In this document: positions 8,943 through 18,219 of the stretch, in pieces
Numbering within the stretch: position 1 is the first letter of the stretch
Layout: the number at the start of each line of letters is the position of its first letter
Origin: Bacillota bacterium
GTDB lineage: Bacteria; Bacillota; Desulfotomaculia; Desulfotomaculales; Desulfohalotomaculaceae
NCBI GenBank assembly: GCA_009711615.1
Contig: VENI01000007.1
Location: forward strand, 106,349-170,348
Direction: 5' to 3'
Length of the DNA stretch: 64,000 bases
Position numbers and translations under genes: made by a program
Notes under the pieces: model-generated
Database searches by the model: none
Seen by the model: the letters and a program-made list of their open reading frames with translations, nothing else
Told to the model about the DNA's origin: nothing

Positions 8943-9651
8943 AATCTTCACCAAGATAGGCTTTCCGAACTTGCTCATTATTGGCTAGTTCTTTTGCCTG
9001 GCCAGAGAGAACAACTTCGCCTGTTTCCAATACATAGGCACGGTCAGCAATGGAAAGTGCCATGTGGGCATTTTGTTCTACAAGCATAATTGTAGTACCG
9101 GTTTTGTTAATGTCTCTAATAATTTCAAAAATTTCTTTAACCAACATAGGTGCCAAACCCATGGAGGGTTCGTCCAGCAGCATCACTTCAGGCTTAGACA
9201 TTAGCGCCCGGCCCATGGCCAGCATTTGCTGCTCACCACCGGATAATGTTCCCGCTAGCTGGTGTTTGCGTTCTTCTAAACGGGGAAATCGCTTAAATAC
9301 ATTATTCAAGCTTTCTTTAATTTCCCCTTTATCTTTTCTGGTATAAGCACCCATTTCCAGATTTTCCATAACACTCATATCAGGAAATACCCGCCTACCC
9401 TCGGGCACTTGTGATATTCCCGCTGCAACAATTTTATGAGGAGGCATTTTTGTCAAGTCCATATTTTTAAATGTTATTGATCCTTTGGCAGGTTTTATTA
9501 ACCCTGATATGGTCCGTAAAGTAGTGGTTTTACCAGCACCATTGGCCCCAATTAATGCAACAATCTCACCTTTGTCCAGGGTACATGATATGCCTGTTAA
9601 TGCCCGGATAGCACCGTATGAAACGTGCAGATCATTTACTTCCATTAACAT
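8941..9651 (-). CDS. livF: Branched-chain amino acid ABC transporter ATPase LivF
   Basis: A 236-residue ABC ATPase of the LivF type, one of two ATPases that power the high-affinity branched-chain amino acid importer on the inner face of the membrane. Walker A GANGAGKTT (about 33-41), signature LSGGEQQM, Walker B VMLLDEPSMGLAP and the switch region LVEQNA are all present. The GLAP after Walker B and the VPEGRRVFPDMSV stretch are typical of LivF rather than LivG. The ATG immediately follows the livG stop (TAAATG), so the two are translationally coupled. It is the last gene of the five-gene operon. Confidence 0.95.
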   Translation of the reverse strand: MLMEVNDLHVSYGAIRALTGISCTLDKGEIVALIGANGAGKTTTLRTISGLIKPAKGSITFKNMDLTKMPPHKIVAAGISQVPEGRRVFPDMSVMENLEMGAYTRKDKGEIKESLNNVFKRFPRLEERKHQLAGTLSGGEQQMLAMGRALMSKPEVMLLDEPSMGLAPMLVKEIFEIIRDINKTGTTIMLVEQNAHMALSIADRAYVLETGEVVLSGQAKELANNEQVRKAYLGED

Positions 9652-10425
9652 TTAATCAACATCCTTTCCGAGATAGGCTGCTATAACATCCGGGTCTTTC
9701 TGAATCTCTTCTGGTGAACCGGTAGCAATTTTTCGTCCGTAGTCCAGCACCGCAATGCGGTCAGACAAATTCATTACAAACTTCATGTCGTGTTCCACTA
9801 GAAAAATAGTTAAATTCATATCTTGAATTTTTCTGATCATCTTCATTAATGTCTGCTTTTCCAGTGGATTCATGCCAGCTGCAGGTTCATCCAGCAGCAG
9901 CAATGAAGGGTTGGTGGCCAGTCCCCGTGCTATTTCTAGGCGACGCTGTTCACCATAGGAAAGGTTTTGGGCATATTCATATCGCTTATCTGCCAACTCC
10001 ACAATTTCCAATGCCTGTAATGAGTTCTCTTCAATTTCTTTTTCTTCTTTTTTAACAACAGGGTTTATAATACCAGTCACCGCACTTAAAAAGTCTGACT
10101 TGGTACGGCAGTGCTGTCCAATTTTCACGTTTTCCAACACTGTCATTTTTCCAAACAAACGGATATTTTGAAAAGTTCGAGCAATGCCTTTTTGTGTAAT
10201 CATATACGGTTCAGTTCCGGTAATATCTTCACCGTTAAAAAGCACCTTGCCGCTAGTTGGGGAATATATCCCGGTTACTATATTAAATATGGTACTTTTA
10301 CCCGCGCCGTTCGGTCCAATCAAAGCTCTAATTGTTCCGCTGTCAATACTAATATTAACTTCATCCACCGCCGTCAGGCCTCCGAAGCGGATAGTTATAT
10401 CTTGCAGTTCTAATAATGCTGACAA
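9652..10425 (-). CDS. livG: Branched-chain amino acid ABC transporter ATPase LivG
   Basis: Second ATPase of the importer. Walker A GPNGAGKST, the LivG-type TFQNIRLFGKMTVLENV stretch, signature LSYGEQRR, Walker B LLLLDEPAAGMNP and switch VEHDM are visible. The start is placed at TTG 10425 (SALLELQDITIRFGG) because AAGGAG lies 8 nt before it; the longer GTG start at 10434 would overlap that Shine-Dalgarno site. Sits between livM and livF with short gaps. Confidence 0.94.
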   Translation of the reverse strand: MSALLELQDITIRFGGLTAVDEVNISIDSGTIRALIGPNGAGKSTIFNIVTGIYSPTSGKVLFNGEDITGTEPYMITQKGIARTFQNIRLFGKMTVLENVKIGQHCRTKSDFLSAVTGIINPVVKKEEKEIEENSLQALEIVELADKRYEYAQNLSYGEQRRLEIARGLATNPSLLLLDEPAAGMNPLEKQTLMKMIRKIQDMNLTIFLVEHDMKFVMNLSDRIAVLDYGRKIATGSPEEIQKDPDVIAAYLGKDVD

Positions 10426-10452
10426 GTAAATCACTCCTTACCGCCACTAAAT

Positions 10453-11352
10453 CTAGCCTCCGGCAGCAGTGCTCCGGTTAGCTTGTTTTTGGTATTTTTT
10501 CTTGAAAAAGATTCTGTGTAAATTAACATCACCCAATAGACCCTTAGGGCGAATTATCATCATGAACACCATTAAGGCACCATAAATCATCATTCTATAA
10601 TCAGCCACAGCACGCAAAAATTCTGGCGCCAACGTTAATACCGTAGTACCTAAAATCACTCCTGGGATACTACCCAAGCCACCTAAAACAACAAAACATA
10701 GAAATTCAAAAGATTTAGCGAAACCAAAATCGCTGGGGTTGATGTACAGAATTAAATGGGAATATAGACCGCCTGCTATACCAGCAAAAAAACAACCCAA
10801 GGCAAAGGCTTTCATTTTGTAAGTCATAACGTTTATACCCATAGATTCGGCAGCAATGTCATCTTCCCTAATAGCCACCAGTGCTCGACCGAAACGGGAA
10901 TTATCTAGAGCATACATAATATAAACGGTCACCATCACCAGCACTATCACTATAGATAAATTTGTTTCTTTGGCAATACCGGATAAGCCAATGGCTCCGC
11001 CGGTAATTTTCATATTTAAGAAAACAACCCTGATAATTTCTCCAAAACCCAGCGTCACAATACCAAGGTAATCTCCAGTTAACCGTAGAGCAGGAAAACC
11101 AATTATGATTGCTGCCAGTGAGGCCATTAATCCTCCGGCAACAAGTGCTATATAGAAAGGAAAACCAAAATTAACAGTCAGTATTGCTGCCCCGTAAGCT
11201 CCCACAGCAAAATATGCCGCATGACCAAAAGAAAACATTCCTGTTGCACCGGTTATTAAGTTAAGACCCAACGCGGCAATTATGTAGATGCCCAGCAACG
11301 TCAATACCTGCATATAATATGGGTCTAATATTGATTCAAATATTTGATTCAA
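10453..11352 (-). CDS. livM: Branched-chain amino acid ABC transporter permease LivM
   Basis: A 299-residue polytopic permease of the LivM family. The characteristic LGLNLITGATGMFSFGHAAY stretch is at about residues 28-47, followed by GDYLGIVTLGFGEIIR and, toward the C-terminus, FVVLGGLGSIPGVILG. It forms the transmembrane channel with LivH. The start codon is TTG preceded by TAGGTGA at suitable spacing. Gap to livH is 10 nt. Confidence 0.94.
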   Translation of the reverse strand: MNQIFESILDPYYMQVLTLLGIYIIAALGLNLITGATGMFSFGHAAYFAVGAYGAAILTVNFGFPFYIALVAGGLMASLAAIIIGFPALRLTGDYLGIVTLGFGEIIRVVFLNMKITGGAIGLSGIAKETNLSIVIVLVMVTVYIMYALDNSRFGRALVAIREDDIAAESMGINVMTYKMKAFALGCFFAGIAGGLYSHLILYINPSDFGFAKSFEFLCFVVLGGLGSIPGVILGTTVLTLAPEFLRAVADYRMMIYGALMVFMMIIRPKGLLGDVNLHRIFFKKKYQKQANRSTAAGG

Positions 11353-11362
11353 GCTGTGTCAC

Positions 11363-12235
11363 CTACACTTTCCTCTGAATTGGCTTGCCTAATAACCCGG
11401 TGGGTTTAAATAATAACACAATTATTAATAGCGTAAATGCTATCGCATCTTTATAAGTACTAAATCCGGCAGCAATACCCATTGTTTCGGCCACACCTAG
11501 GAATATTCCTCCCAACATTGCCCCTGGAATACTGCCAATACCGCCCAATACTGCAGCACAAAACGCCTTTAACCCAGCCATAACACCCATCAGTGGGGCC
11601 ACAGAATTAAAGTACATACCTACTAAAACACCGGCAGCAGCCGCTAAGGCGGAACCTATGGCAAAGGTAAAGGAAATAACCCGGTTGATGTTAATACCCA
11701 TCAGTGATGCAGTGTCATAATCTTGAGATGCCGCACGCATGGCTTTACCAATTTTCACATATTTGATAATGTAATTAAGCACTGCCATTAATATGGCAGA
11801 TGTAGCTAAAATAATTAATTGCACTTTTGATACTTCAATGGGACCGATATGATAAATGGCATCATTAATTACTTGGGGAAACCCCACGGGCTGTGGCCCT
11901 TTCCACAGCATCATAGCATTCTGCAGAAAAATTGAAGCACCGATAGCAGAGATTAAGGCTGCTAAACGGGTTGACTTTCTTAAAGGCCGGTAGGCCACCC
12001 GTTCTAGTACTACACCCAATACCATACAAACTAACATGGCAACTGTTATTGATACAAAAAACCCTTGCCCCAACATTGTTACCATCGTAACCCCGGCAAA
12101 AGCTCCAATCATATATATTTCGCCATGGGCAAAGTTAATAAGCTGGATAATTCCATATACCATGGTGTATCCCAAAGCAATTAATGCATAAACTGACCCC
12201 AGAGTTAGCCCATTTATAATCTGTTGCTCAAACAT
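11363..12235 (-). CDS. livH: Branched-chain amino acid ABC transporter permease LivH
   Basis: About 290 residues, polytopic. LivH hallmarks: GLTLGSVYALIALGYTMVYG at the N-terminus, LINFAHGEIYMIGAF, and AAVLGGIGSIPGAMLGG near the C-terminus. The start is set at ATG 12235 (MFEQQIING) because GGAGGAG is about 6 nt upstream; the ATG at 12250 precedes that site. A stem-loop lies between livK and this gene. Confidence 0.94.
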   Translation of the reverse strand: MFEQQIINGLTLGSVYALIALGYTMVYGIIQLINFAHGEIYMIGAFAGVTMVTMLGQGFFVSITVAMLVCMVLGVVLERVAYRPLRKSTRLAALISAIGASIFLQNAMMLWKGPQPVGFPQVINDAIYHIGPIEVSKVQLIILATSAILMAVLNYIIKYVKIGKAMRAASQDYDTASLMGININRVISFTFAIGSALAAAAGVLVGMYFNSVAPLMGVMAGLKAFCAAVLGGIGSIPGAMLGGIFLGVAETMGIAAGFSTYKDAIAFTLLIIVLLFKPTGLLGKPIQRKV

Positions 12236-12273
12236 GCAATGCTCCTCCATTCAGATGGGTTATAACAAGGGTA

Positions 12274-12300
12274 ATGGTCATTGTGGATAACAATGACCAT
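12274..12300 (-). other. Intercistronic stem-loop between livK and livH
   Basis: Stem ATGGTCATTGT / ACAATGACCAT around a 5-nt loop, without a following U run. Such hairpins after the binding-protein gene often protect the livK mRNA 3' end or lower downstream expression, keeping the binding protein in excess. Confidence 0.65.
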
Positions 12301-12319
12301 ATACCCACATTTTTATCTT

Positions 12320-13534
12320 TTACTTAACAGGAATCACAGCTTTAACCTTGAACTGCTGACCGTTATCGCCTTCAGCTACTTCCAACAGGTAAACCGGACT
12401 CTTTAATGGTTCATGATCATCTCTAATGGTAATGGTGCCGGAAACACCTTGCCAGTCTTCAAACTTCTTGATTTCTTCTTTAAATACCACCGGATCATCA
12501 CTTTCTGCTGCTTTCATGGCATCAGCCAACATCATTACAGCATCATAACCCTGGGCTACAAACATATCCGGCAATGCACCATCATTAGCTGTACTATAGT
12601 TTTCGATAAAAGCTTTTGTTTTTCCTTCCGCCATAGTGGGATCAGCAGCAAAACCACAATATACCATACTTCCATTAACAGCTTCTCCGCCCATTTCCCA
12701 TAGTGTTTCTGCCAGAAGGCCGTCGCCACCAACCATGTCAATATCCAAGCCTTGTTTTCTAACTTCTTTCATGAATAGGCCACCCTCGGTGTAATAGCCG
12801 GTGAACACGATACCGTCAGGATTATTCGGTTTTATGGAAGTAACCTGAGCACTGAAGTTTTGGTCACCATCCTGAATGCTTTCATCAGCAACTATTTCAA
12901 CACCTGCATCATTCAGAGCCTCTTTAAATAATTTAGTAAGACCTACACTGTAATCATTGTTCATTGAGGTTACCACTGCAACTTTATTCCAACCTAACTC
13001 ATCTTTCAAGTATTTAACAACAGGTGGAACAGCAACTGCATTCAACAGGGTATTACGATATACAAATTCTCTTAGCTTACCATCTTCAGTATTAACAACA
13101 TAATCACCCACTGCACCAGCAGATATTTGCACAACCTGGTTATCCTCTGCTATAGGAGCGGCAATCTTAGTAATACCAGTGGTAGGGTCACCAACAATAG
13201 CGTTAACTTTATCACGCTGAATTAATTTTTGAGCAACGGTAGCACCTTCACTTAATTTACTACCATGATCAGCTTCAACTATCTCAATCTGCTTACCTAT
13301 TACTCCTCCAGCTTCATTGAGTTCATCAGCAGCCATTTTCATGCCAGCCAAGGTATTAATTCCATAATAAGCATGGCCACCTGTGGTAGCTCCTAGGAAA
13401 CCAATTTTAATAGCAGCTTCATCATTAGAATCTGTAGAGGTAGTGTCTTCTCCTCCACCTCCACCGCAACCCACTGTCACTAGGGTTAGGGCTAAAATAG
13501 TCACAATAGCTAATAATATACTTTTCTTTTTCAT
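12320..13534 (-). CDS. livK: Branched-chain amino acid ABC transporter substrate-binding lipoprotein
   Basis: About 404 residues. Lipoprotein signal: MKKKSILL, hydrophobic core, then lipobox VTVGC with an immediate Gly-rich linker and Thr/Ser/Asp-rich spacer, so the protein should be anchored outside the membrane. The mature part has the type I periplasmic-binding fold of the LIV/amide family (IKIGFLGATTGGHAYYG, GVIGKQIEIVEADHGS, AIVGDPTTG, GYDAVMMLADA). The start is placed at ATG 13534 with GGAGG 7 nt upstream; a longer version starting at 13570 would put 12 extra residues before the signal peptide. First gene of the transporter set; the exact ligand (Leu/Ile/Val, another amino acid or an amide) cannot be told from sequence. 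Confidence 0.94.
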   Translation of the reverse strand: MKKKSILLAIVTILALTLVTVGCGGGGGEDTTSTDSNDEAAIKIGFLGATTGGHAYYGINTLAGMKMAADELNEAGGVIGKQIEIVEADHGSKLSEGATVAQKLIQRDKVNAIVGDPTTGITKIAAPIAEDNQVVQISAGAVGDYVVNTEDGKLREFVYRNTLLNAVAVPPVVKYLKDELGWNKVAVVTSMNNDYSVGLTKLFKEALNDAGVEIVADESIQDGDQNFSAQVTSIKPNNPDGIVFTGYYTEGGLFMKEVRKQGLDIDMVGGDGLLAETLWEMGGEAVNGSMVYCGFAADPTMAEGKTKAFIENYSTANDGALPDMFVAQGYDAVMMLADAMKAAESDDPVVFKEEIKKFEDWQGVSGTITIRDDHEPLKSPVYLLEVAEGDNGQQFKVKAVIPVK

Positions 13535-13597
13535 ATGGTTCGCCTCCAAATTATTCATCTTCTTATACAATTAATCAATTAAATAATCTTCTAACTA

Positions 13598-14914
13598 TTA
13601 TTTTTTGTTGTCACCTCCTGCATTTGAAAGTATGCCTCGTTGGCCTTTGGCCGGAATCCCCAGTTGTCGTAATTTATAATATAGTGTACTGCGGGGTATT
13701 CCCAGTAGCCGCGCTGCTTCTGATCTATTGCCGTTGGCCTGCTTAAGGGTCTTAGTTATTAACTGCCGTTCTGCTTCCACCGTCACATCCATCAAGTTAC
13801 TGTTATCTTGAGAAGAAACCACAGATATGTATGTATGACGGCGAAGGTTTTCCGGCAAGCAATCAATATTAATTACTTCTCCTTCAGCCAAAACCACAAG
13901 TCTTTCCACTGCATTTTTTAGTTCCCGTATATTACCCGGCCATGAGTATTCCAGTAGTGCATTGGTTACTTCTGGTTCCACCTTGGTGATGGTTTTACCG
14001 TAGCTTTGGCTTAGTTCCTGTAAAAATAAGTGTACTAGTTCAGGAATATCTTCTTTTCTTTTTCTTAATGGAGGCATTTCCACCGCCACCACTCCTAGGC
14101 GGTAATACAGATCCTCCCGAAACTGTTCTTTAGTGACTAAATTTTCCAAATCACGATGGGTGGCAGCTATCAACCTAACACTTACTTCCATCGGACTGGT
14201 TGATCCTAAACGTAAAAAAGAACCATGTTCTAACAATTGCAGTAGCTTTACTTGGATTTCCGGTGGCAATTCACCCACTTCATCTAAAAAGATCGTTCCG
14301 CTGTCTGCCAGTTCCAACATTCCTGGTTTCCCTTTTACTCCCATTCCACCAAAACTGTCTGTGGTATAGCCGAATAGCTCACCTTCAAACAAGTTGGTTG
14401 GTATAGCTCCGCAGTTAACGGTGATAAATGGTCCGTCCTTTCGCGAGCTTTCCATGTGGACAGCCCGAGCAAAGAGTTCCTTGCCGGTTCCACTTTCTCC
14501 CCTTAATAATATTGGGGCATCAGTGGAGGCAATCTTTTCCCCCAACCTAACAACCTCTTTGATCTTCTCCGAACGTCCCACCAATTTTGACAGTGAACTG
14601 TCACCCAGTTGCCTGTTTTCATTTTCTTTTAGTTTTGATTCCAGGTATTTTGTTAATCGGTTATACGCCAAACTAAGGTCTTTTATCAGTATTTCAGGTG
14701 TTATCAAACCCTTAGCTTCTCCACTGCCTGCCACCACCAGTAATGGCTGCCCAGTGTACTGATCATTAGTAAGAACATCAATTAATTGATCATTTTCGTT
14801 GACACCTAACGCACTATTTTTTAGTATTTTAAGCTTTTTGTCATTAATAACTTTTTTAATAGGTATTAGTGACATGTCACTGACAAGCATGTTTAAATTT
14901 TGCTGCGACCCCAA
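13598..14914 (-). CDS. Sigma-54-type AAA+ regulator with degenerate GAFTGA loop
   Basis: A 438-residue protein with a short N-terminal domain (about 1-100, perhaps a reduced CBS-like module: LLVVAGSGEAKGLI), an AAA+ domain (110-350) and a Fis-type HTH (NRSEAARLLGIPRSTLYYKL). Walker A GESGTGKE (about 138) and Walker B IFLDEVGEL are intact. The GAFTGA loop, needed to contact sigma-54, is replaced: ELFGYTTDSFGGMGVKG where GAFTGA would be expected. Known GAFTGA-less relatives such as TyrR act as repressors or with sigma-70. It ends 63 nt before the livK start and may be co-transcribed with it. The TTG start at 14914 has GGGTGGT upstream; ATG 14890 is an alternative. Confidence 0.88.
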   Translation of the reverse strand: MGSQQNLNMLVSDMSLIPIKKVINDKKLKILKNSALGVNENDQLIDVLTNDQYTGQPLLVVAGSGEAKGLITPEILIKDLSLAYNRLTKYLESKLKENENRQLGDSSLSKLVGRSEKIKEVVRLGEKIASTDAPILLRGESGTGKELFARAVHMESSRKDGPFITVNCGAIPTNLFEGELFGYTTDSFGGMGVKGKPGMLELADSGTIFLDEVGELPPEIQVKLLQLLEHGSFLRLGSTSPMEVSVRLIAATHRDLENLVTKEQFREDLYYRLGVVAVEMPPLRKRKEDIPELVHLFLQELSQSYGKTITKVEPEVTNALLEYSWPGNIRELKNAVERLVVLAEGEVINIDCLPENLRRHTYISVVSSQDNSNLMDVTVEAERQLITKTLKQANGNRSEAARLLGIPRSTLYYKLRQLGIPAKGQRGILSNAGGDNKK

Positions 14915-15209
14915 CTAGACCACCCCAAATTCTTTGTACTTTAATATATTAATAAATTGTTGAAATATTTTTGAACAGTTAGTGTTTAATTTTTTGACGT
15001 TGGAAATTATATTTCTGCATGTTTTTTTTAATTCCTGCTTAAAGCAGAATATTTTTTGGGGTAATTGCATAATTAATACAGCTCATTGGACAGCTCTATT
15101 CAATTATCAGACATTCTATTTTAACAGAATGATAAATATTCCATAAATTGTTATTATGAATATACTAAATTGTACATTATATGGTACACTTAAGATGCGA
15201 GGTGAAAAA

Positions 15210-15686
15210 ATGAAGAAACACACTATGAAAAAATTAGAAAGTAGAGGAGTTAGAATAGCGGACTTAGTGCCTATTCTATATGAACTGCAAAAATCATATA
15301 TACCTAACTTAACTGAACACCAATGTGAAGAAAGTTTATCTGCTGTTCTAAATAAGAGAGATATTCAGCATATTATATTAACCGGTATTGCACTTGATGA
15401 ACTGGCAGAAAAGGGAATGTTAGAGGAACCTTTATTATCCATACTGCGTAAGGATGACGGCCTTTATGGTATTGATGAAATACTGGCACTGGGAATAGGA
15501 ACGTTGTACGGAACCATCGGTTCAACCAACTTCGGTTATCTGGATAAAGTCAAACCAGGGATTATAAAAAAGCTGGACACTACACCAGACAACGTAAATA
15601 CTTTCTTGGATGACTTGGTATGCGGTCTGGTGGCAGCAGCAGCCAGCAGGATGGCCCATCGGAACAGAGATCAGAAGTCAGAATAA
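15210..15686 (+). CDS. Phosphatidylglycerophosphatase A family protein
   Basis: About 158 residues, related to PgpA/YutG, which remove the phosphate from phosphatidylglycerophosphate to give phosphatidylglycerol. The C-terminal half has the family's active-site pattern (FLDDLVCGLVAA) with paired Asp, plus YGIDEILALGIGTLYGTIG. Like YutG it lacks the obvious membrane segments of E. coli PgpA, so a related phosphatase role on another substrate is possible. The start at ATG 15210 is chosen because GAGGTGAAAAA precedes it; the frame is open back to an ATG at 15156 without a ribosome site. Monocistronic, ended by a strong terminator. Confidence 0.8.
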   Translation: MKKHTMKKLESRGVRIADLVPILYELQKSYIPNLTEHQCEESLSAVLNKRDIQHIILTGIALDELAEKGMLEEPLLSILRKDDGLYGIDEILALGIGTLYGTIGSTNFGYLDKVKPGIIKKLDTTPDNVNTFLDDLVCGLVAAAASRMAHRNRDQKSE

Positions 15687-15732
15687 AAAAGACAAAGACA
15701 GTGGCATAAATGCCACTGTCTTTGTCTTTTTT
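15685..15732. terminator. Bidirectional terminator
   Basis: Perfect long stem (AAAAAAGACAAAGACAGTGGCA paired with its complement, 22 bp in all, loop TAAA) with A and T runs at both ends. It separates the converging PgpA-like and 15737-16156 genes and can serve both. Confidence 0.9.
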
Positions 15733-15736
15733 TGGA

Positions 15737-16156
15737 TTAAACGGTCGGCCAGCCGGCTTCAGGTAATATTTCTATCTCCATCCCCATCAGCACCACTGCA
15801 TCCTCAAACAATTTGTTTGATTCTTCTTTGAACTTAAGGATAATAGTAACCACCCGCTGTTCTTTTTCCAGCAGGTTTTGGAGTATCTGCCCCGCCCTTT
15901 CTTTTGCAAACTTAACGCCTACATTAACATCGCCCTTGAAGTAATTTACCTCCAATAGATAGGCATCCTCTTCTTGTATGTATTCCCAGTGATAGTCAAA
16001 CTTCCCGGTCATAGCAGCGGATATTTGGTGGGCATTATCCAGCTTGTTGTATACTTGCTCAAAATCCGGGTGAAATAATGTTACTCCGGTGGCTTTGGCC
16101 GCATGGGGGGCTTTAATAAGTCCTATGCTACCGGATTGCGGTTCAATGATATTCAT
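15737..16156 (-). CDS. Hypothetical protein, 139 residues
   Basis: Not recognised. The protein is soluble, mixed alpha/beta, without cysteines, and rich in Glu. Visible elements are a Gly/Pro N-terminal stretch (PQSGSIGLIKAPHAAKATG), an aromatic patch (FDYHWEYIQEEDAYLLEVNYF) and a helical segment AKERAGQILQNLLEKEQR. The ATG has GAGGAG upstream. Divergent from the ABC-F gene; the two share a 75-nt promoter region. Confidence 0.65.
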   Translation of the reverse strand: MNIIEPQSGSIGLIKAPHAAKATGVTLFHPDFEQVYNKLDNAHQISAAMTGKFDYHWEYIQEEDAYLLEVNYFKGDVNVGVKFAKERAGQILQNLLEKEQRVVTIILKFKEESNKLFEDAVVLMGMEIEILPEAGWPTV

Positions 16157-16231
16157 ATAAAAATTTACTCCTCCTTCTTGCCTACACCCTCTTACTGCGA
16201 TAAACTACAGTAATGTAGAGGTGAAATTAAT

Positions 16232-18154
16232 TTGATATTACTACAAGCATCCCATATAAATAAATCCTTTGGTGCCACCACTATTTTATCCGATATTACC
16301 CTGACTGTGCAATCAGGAGAACGAATCGGCATGGTGGGTGTTAATGGCGCCGGCAAATCCACGCTGCTTAAAATATTGGCCAGAGAAATGCAACCAGATT
16401 CCGGTGAAATTATTAAGCCCAAAGATATTACTTTAGGATATCTTTCCCAGCAGGGCGGTTTAGATTCTCAAAAAACCATCATCGATGAACTGCTTTCTGT
16501 TTTTCAGCCACTTATGAAAATGGAGCAAGAACTAAGAAATTTAGAAACTACATTAAGTGACCCAGCAGTAATTGCCGACAGTAGTAAATTCAAACAGGTA
16601 ACTGAACGTTATGACAGCCTTTCTGAAATGTTTAAAGAAAAAGGTGGTTATAGTTACCAATCAACAGTGCGCAGCGTGATGCACGGACTAAATTTAAACA
16701 AACTTGGTGAAGATAAACAAACACACACATTAAGTGGCGGTCAGAAAACCCTGGTGGCACTGGCCAGACTACTGCTTCAATCGCCAAGTGTGCTGATGCT
16801 GGACGAGCCTACCAACTATCTGGATATTAACACACTAAACTGGTTGGAACAATACCTAAAATCCTATTCTGGTGCGGTGTTGATAGTTTCTCACGACCGC
16901 TACATGCTAAATGCATTGACTAACGTCACTTATGAAATAGAAAATAACAAAGGAAAATTATTTAAAGGAAACTATTCCAGTTACCTAGATCAGAAGTCCG
17001 AGTTAATTGAACAGCAGCTAAAGCATCATAAAAAGCAGATGGATGAAGTGACACGCATGAAAGATTTTGTGGAAAAGAACATCGTCCGAGCTGCCACCAG
17101 CAAAAGAGCTCAAAGCCGCCGTCGTCTATTGGAAAAAATGGAGGTAACAGATAAACCTAATGATATAAAAAAAGCCACTTTTAGTTTTAATGCTGAAAGG
17201 GAAAGTGGCAAAGAAGTGCTAAAAGTTCATGAGGTATGTATAGGTTACCATGATAAATTACTTTCTTCTGGGATAGATTTTATGTTGGAACGGGGAGAAA
17301 GTGTTGCCTTAATCGGACCAAACGGTGTGGGCAAGTCAACATTATTGAAAAATATTTTCGGTCAACTTAAACCCCTCTCCGGCAGTATTAAGTATGGAAC
17401 TAAAGTGGAAATTGCCTATTATGAACAGGAGCAAGCAAAGTTAATCAGTAACAAGAAGGTGCTGTACGAACTTTGGGATGAATTCCCTTACAAAAACGAG
17501 GTTGAAGTGCGTACTGCACTGGGTAATTTTTTATTCAGTGGTGAAGACGTAGATAAATTGGTTAGCGATTTAAGCGGTGGGGAGAAAGCCAGGTTGGCAC
17601 TGGCGAAGATAATGTTAAAAAAAGCTAATTTTTTAATTTTTGATGAACCCACCAACCACTTGGACATTTACAGTCGCGAAGTGCTAGAAAGTGCATTGAT
17701 AGATTTCTCGGGAACAATTCTTTTTGTCAGCCACGACAGATACTTTGTTAACCGAGTGGCCAGCAGAATTTTGGAATTAAATAAAGACGGGGTCTTTAGC
17801 TATTTAGGGGATTATGATTATTACTTATATAAAAAACAACAATTACAGCAAAATGATCCTAATGGCGCATCTAATGTTAATAATGACCATAACAAAGAAC
17901 AAAAAGATAAACAAAACTACCTACAGCAGAAAGAAGTTCTACGCCAAGAGCGAAGAAAACAACGCCGAATAAAAGAGTTAGAAACAGATATTAAAGATTG
18001 TGAAGAAAAAATTGCTGAATTTGAAAAGGAACTGTGCCAACCAGAAATTTATCAGGATCACAATAAATGCTTAGAGATTAATAATGAGTTGGACAAATTA
18101 AAAACTGAACTGGATGAGCATTTCACTGAATGGGTTGAACTGGAAGAGCAATAA
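16232..18154 (+). CDS. ABC-F family ATPase (ribosome-associated type)
   Basis: A 640-residue soluble protein with two ABC cassettes and no membrane domain. First cassette: Walker A GVNGAGKST (about 36), signature LSGGQKT (about 166), Walker B LMLDEPTNYLD. Second: GPNGVGKST (about 360), LSGGEKA (about 447), LIFDEPTNHLD. The linker between cassettes (about 245-310) is long, charged and helical (KKQMDEVTRMKDFVEKNIVR), and the C-terminus (565-640) is a coiled coil. This architecture is that of ABC-F proteins, which act on the ribosome as translation factors or, in some subgroups, protect it from antibiotics. I cannot tell which; the general type (YdiF/Uup-like) is more likely. TTG start with GAGGTGA upstream. 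Confidence 0.92.
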   Translation: MILLQASHINKSFGATTILSDITLTVQSGERIGMVGVNGAGKSTLLKILAREMQPDSGEIIKPKDITLGYLSQQGGLDSQKTIIDELLSVFQPLMKMEQELRNLETTLSDPAVIADSSKFKQVTERYDSLSEMFKEKGGYSYQSTVRSVMHGLNLNKLGEDKQTHTLSGGQKTLVALARLLLQSPSVLMLDEPTNYLDINTLNWLEQYLKSYSGAVLIVSHDRYMLNALTNVTYEIENNKGKLFKGNYSSYLDQKSELIEQQLKHHKKQMDEVTRMKDFVEKNIVRAATSKRAQSRRRLLEKMEVTDKPNDIKKATFSFNAERESGKEVLKVHEVCIGYHDKLLSSGIDFMLERGESVALIGPNGVGKSTLLKNIFGQLKPLSGSIKYGTKVEIAYYEQEQAKLISNKKVLYELWDEFPYKNEVEVRTALGNFLFSGEDVDKLVSDLSGGEKARLALAKIMLKKANFLIFDEPTNHLDIYSREVLESALIDFSGTILFVSHDRYFVNRVASRILELNKDGVFSYLGDYDYYLYKKQQLQQNDPNGASNVNNDHNKEQKDKQNYLQQKEVLRQERRKQRRIKELETDIKDCEEKIAEFEKELCQPEIYQDHNKCLEINNELDKLKTELDEHFTEWVELEEQ

Positions 18155-18180
18155 TAAGGATAAATAGTATTAGAACTGTT

Positions 18181-18203
18181 GACAATATTAGCAGAATATT
18201 GTT
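18181..18203 (+). other. Stem-loop between ABC-F and hydrogenase genes
   Basis: GACAATATT / AATATTGTT with loop AGCAG; no U run. It lies just before the Shine-Dalgarno site of the hydrogenase gene and could influence its translation. Confidence 0.4.
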
Positions 18204-18219
18204 AGAAGAGGTGACCCAT

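Noticed and set aside
13535..15209. Search for a -24/-12 promoter upstream of livK and of the GAFTGA-less regulator.
   Set aside because: No TGGC-N9-TGC pair with correct spacing was found on the minus strand here.
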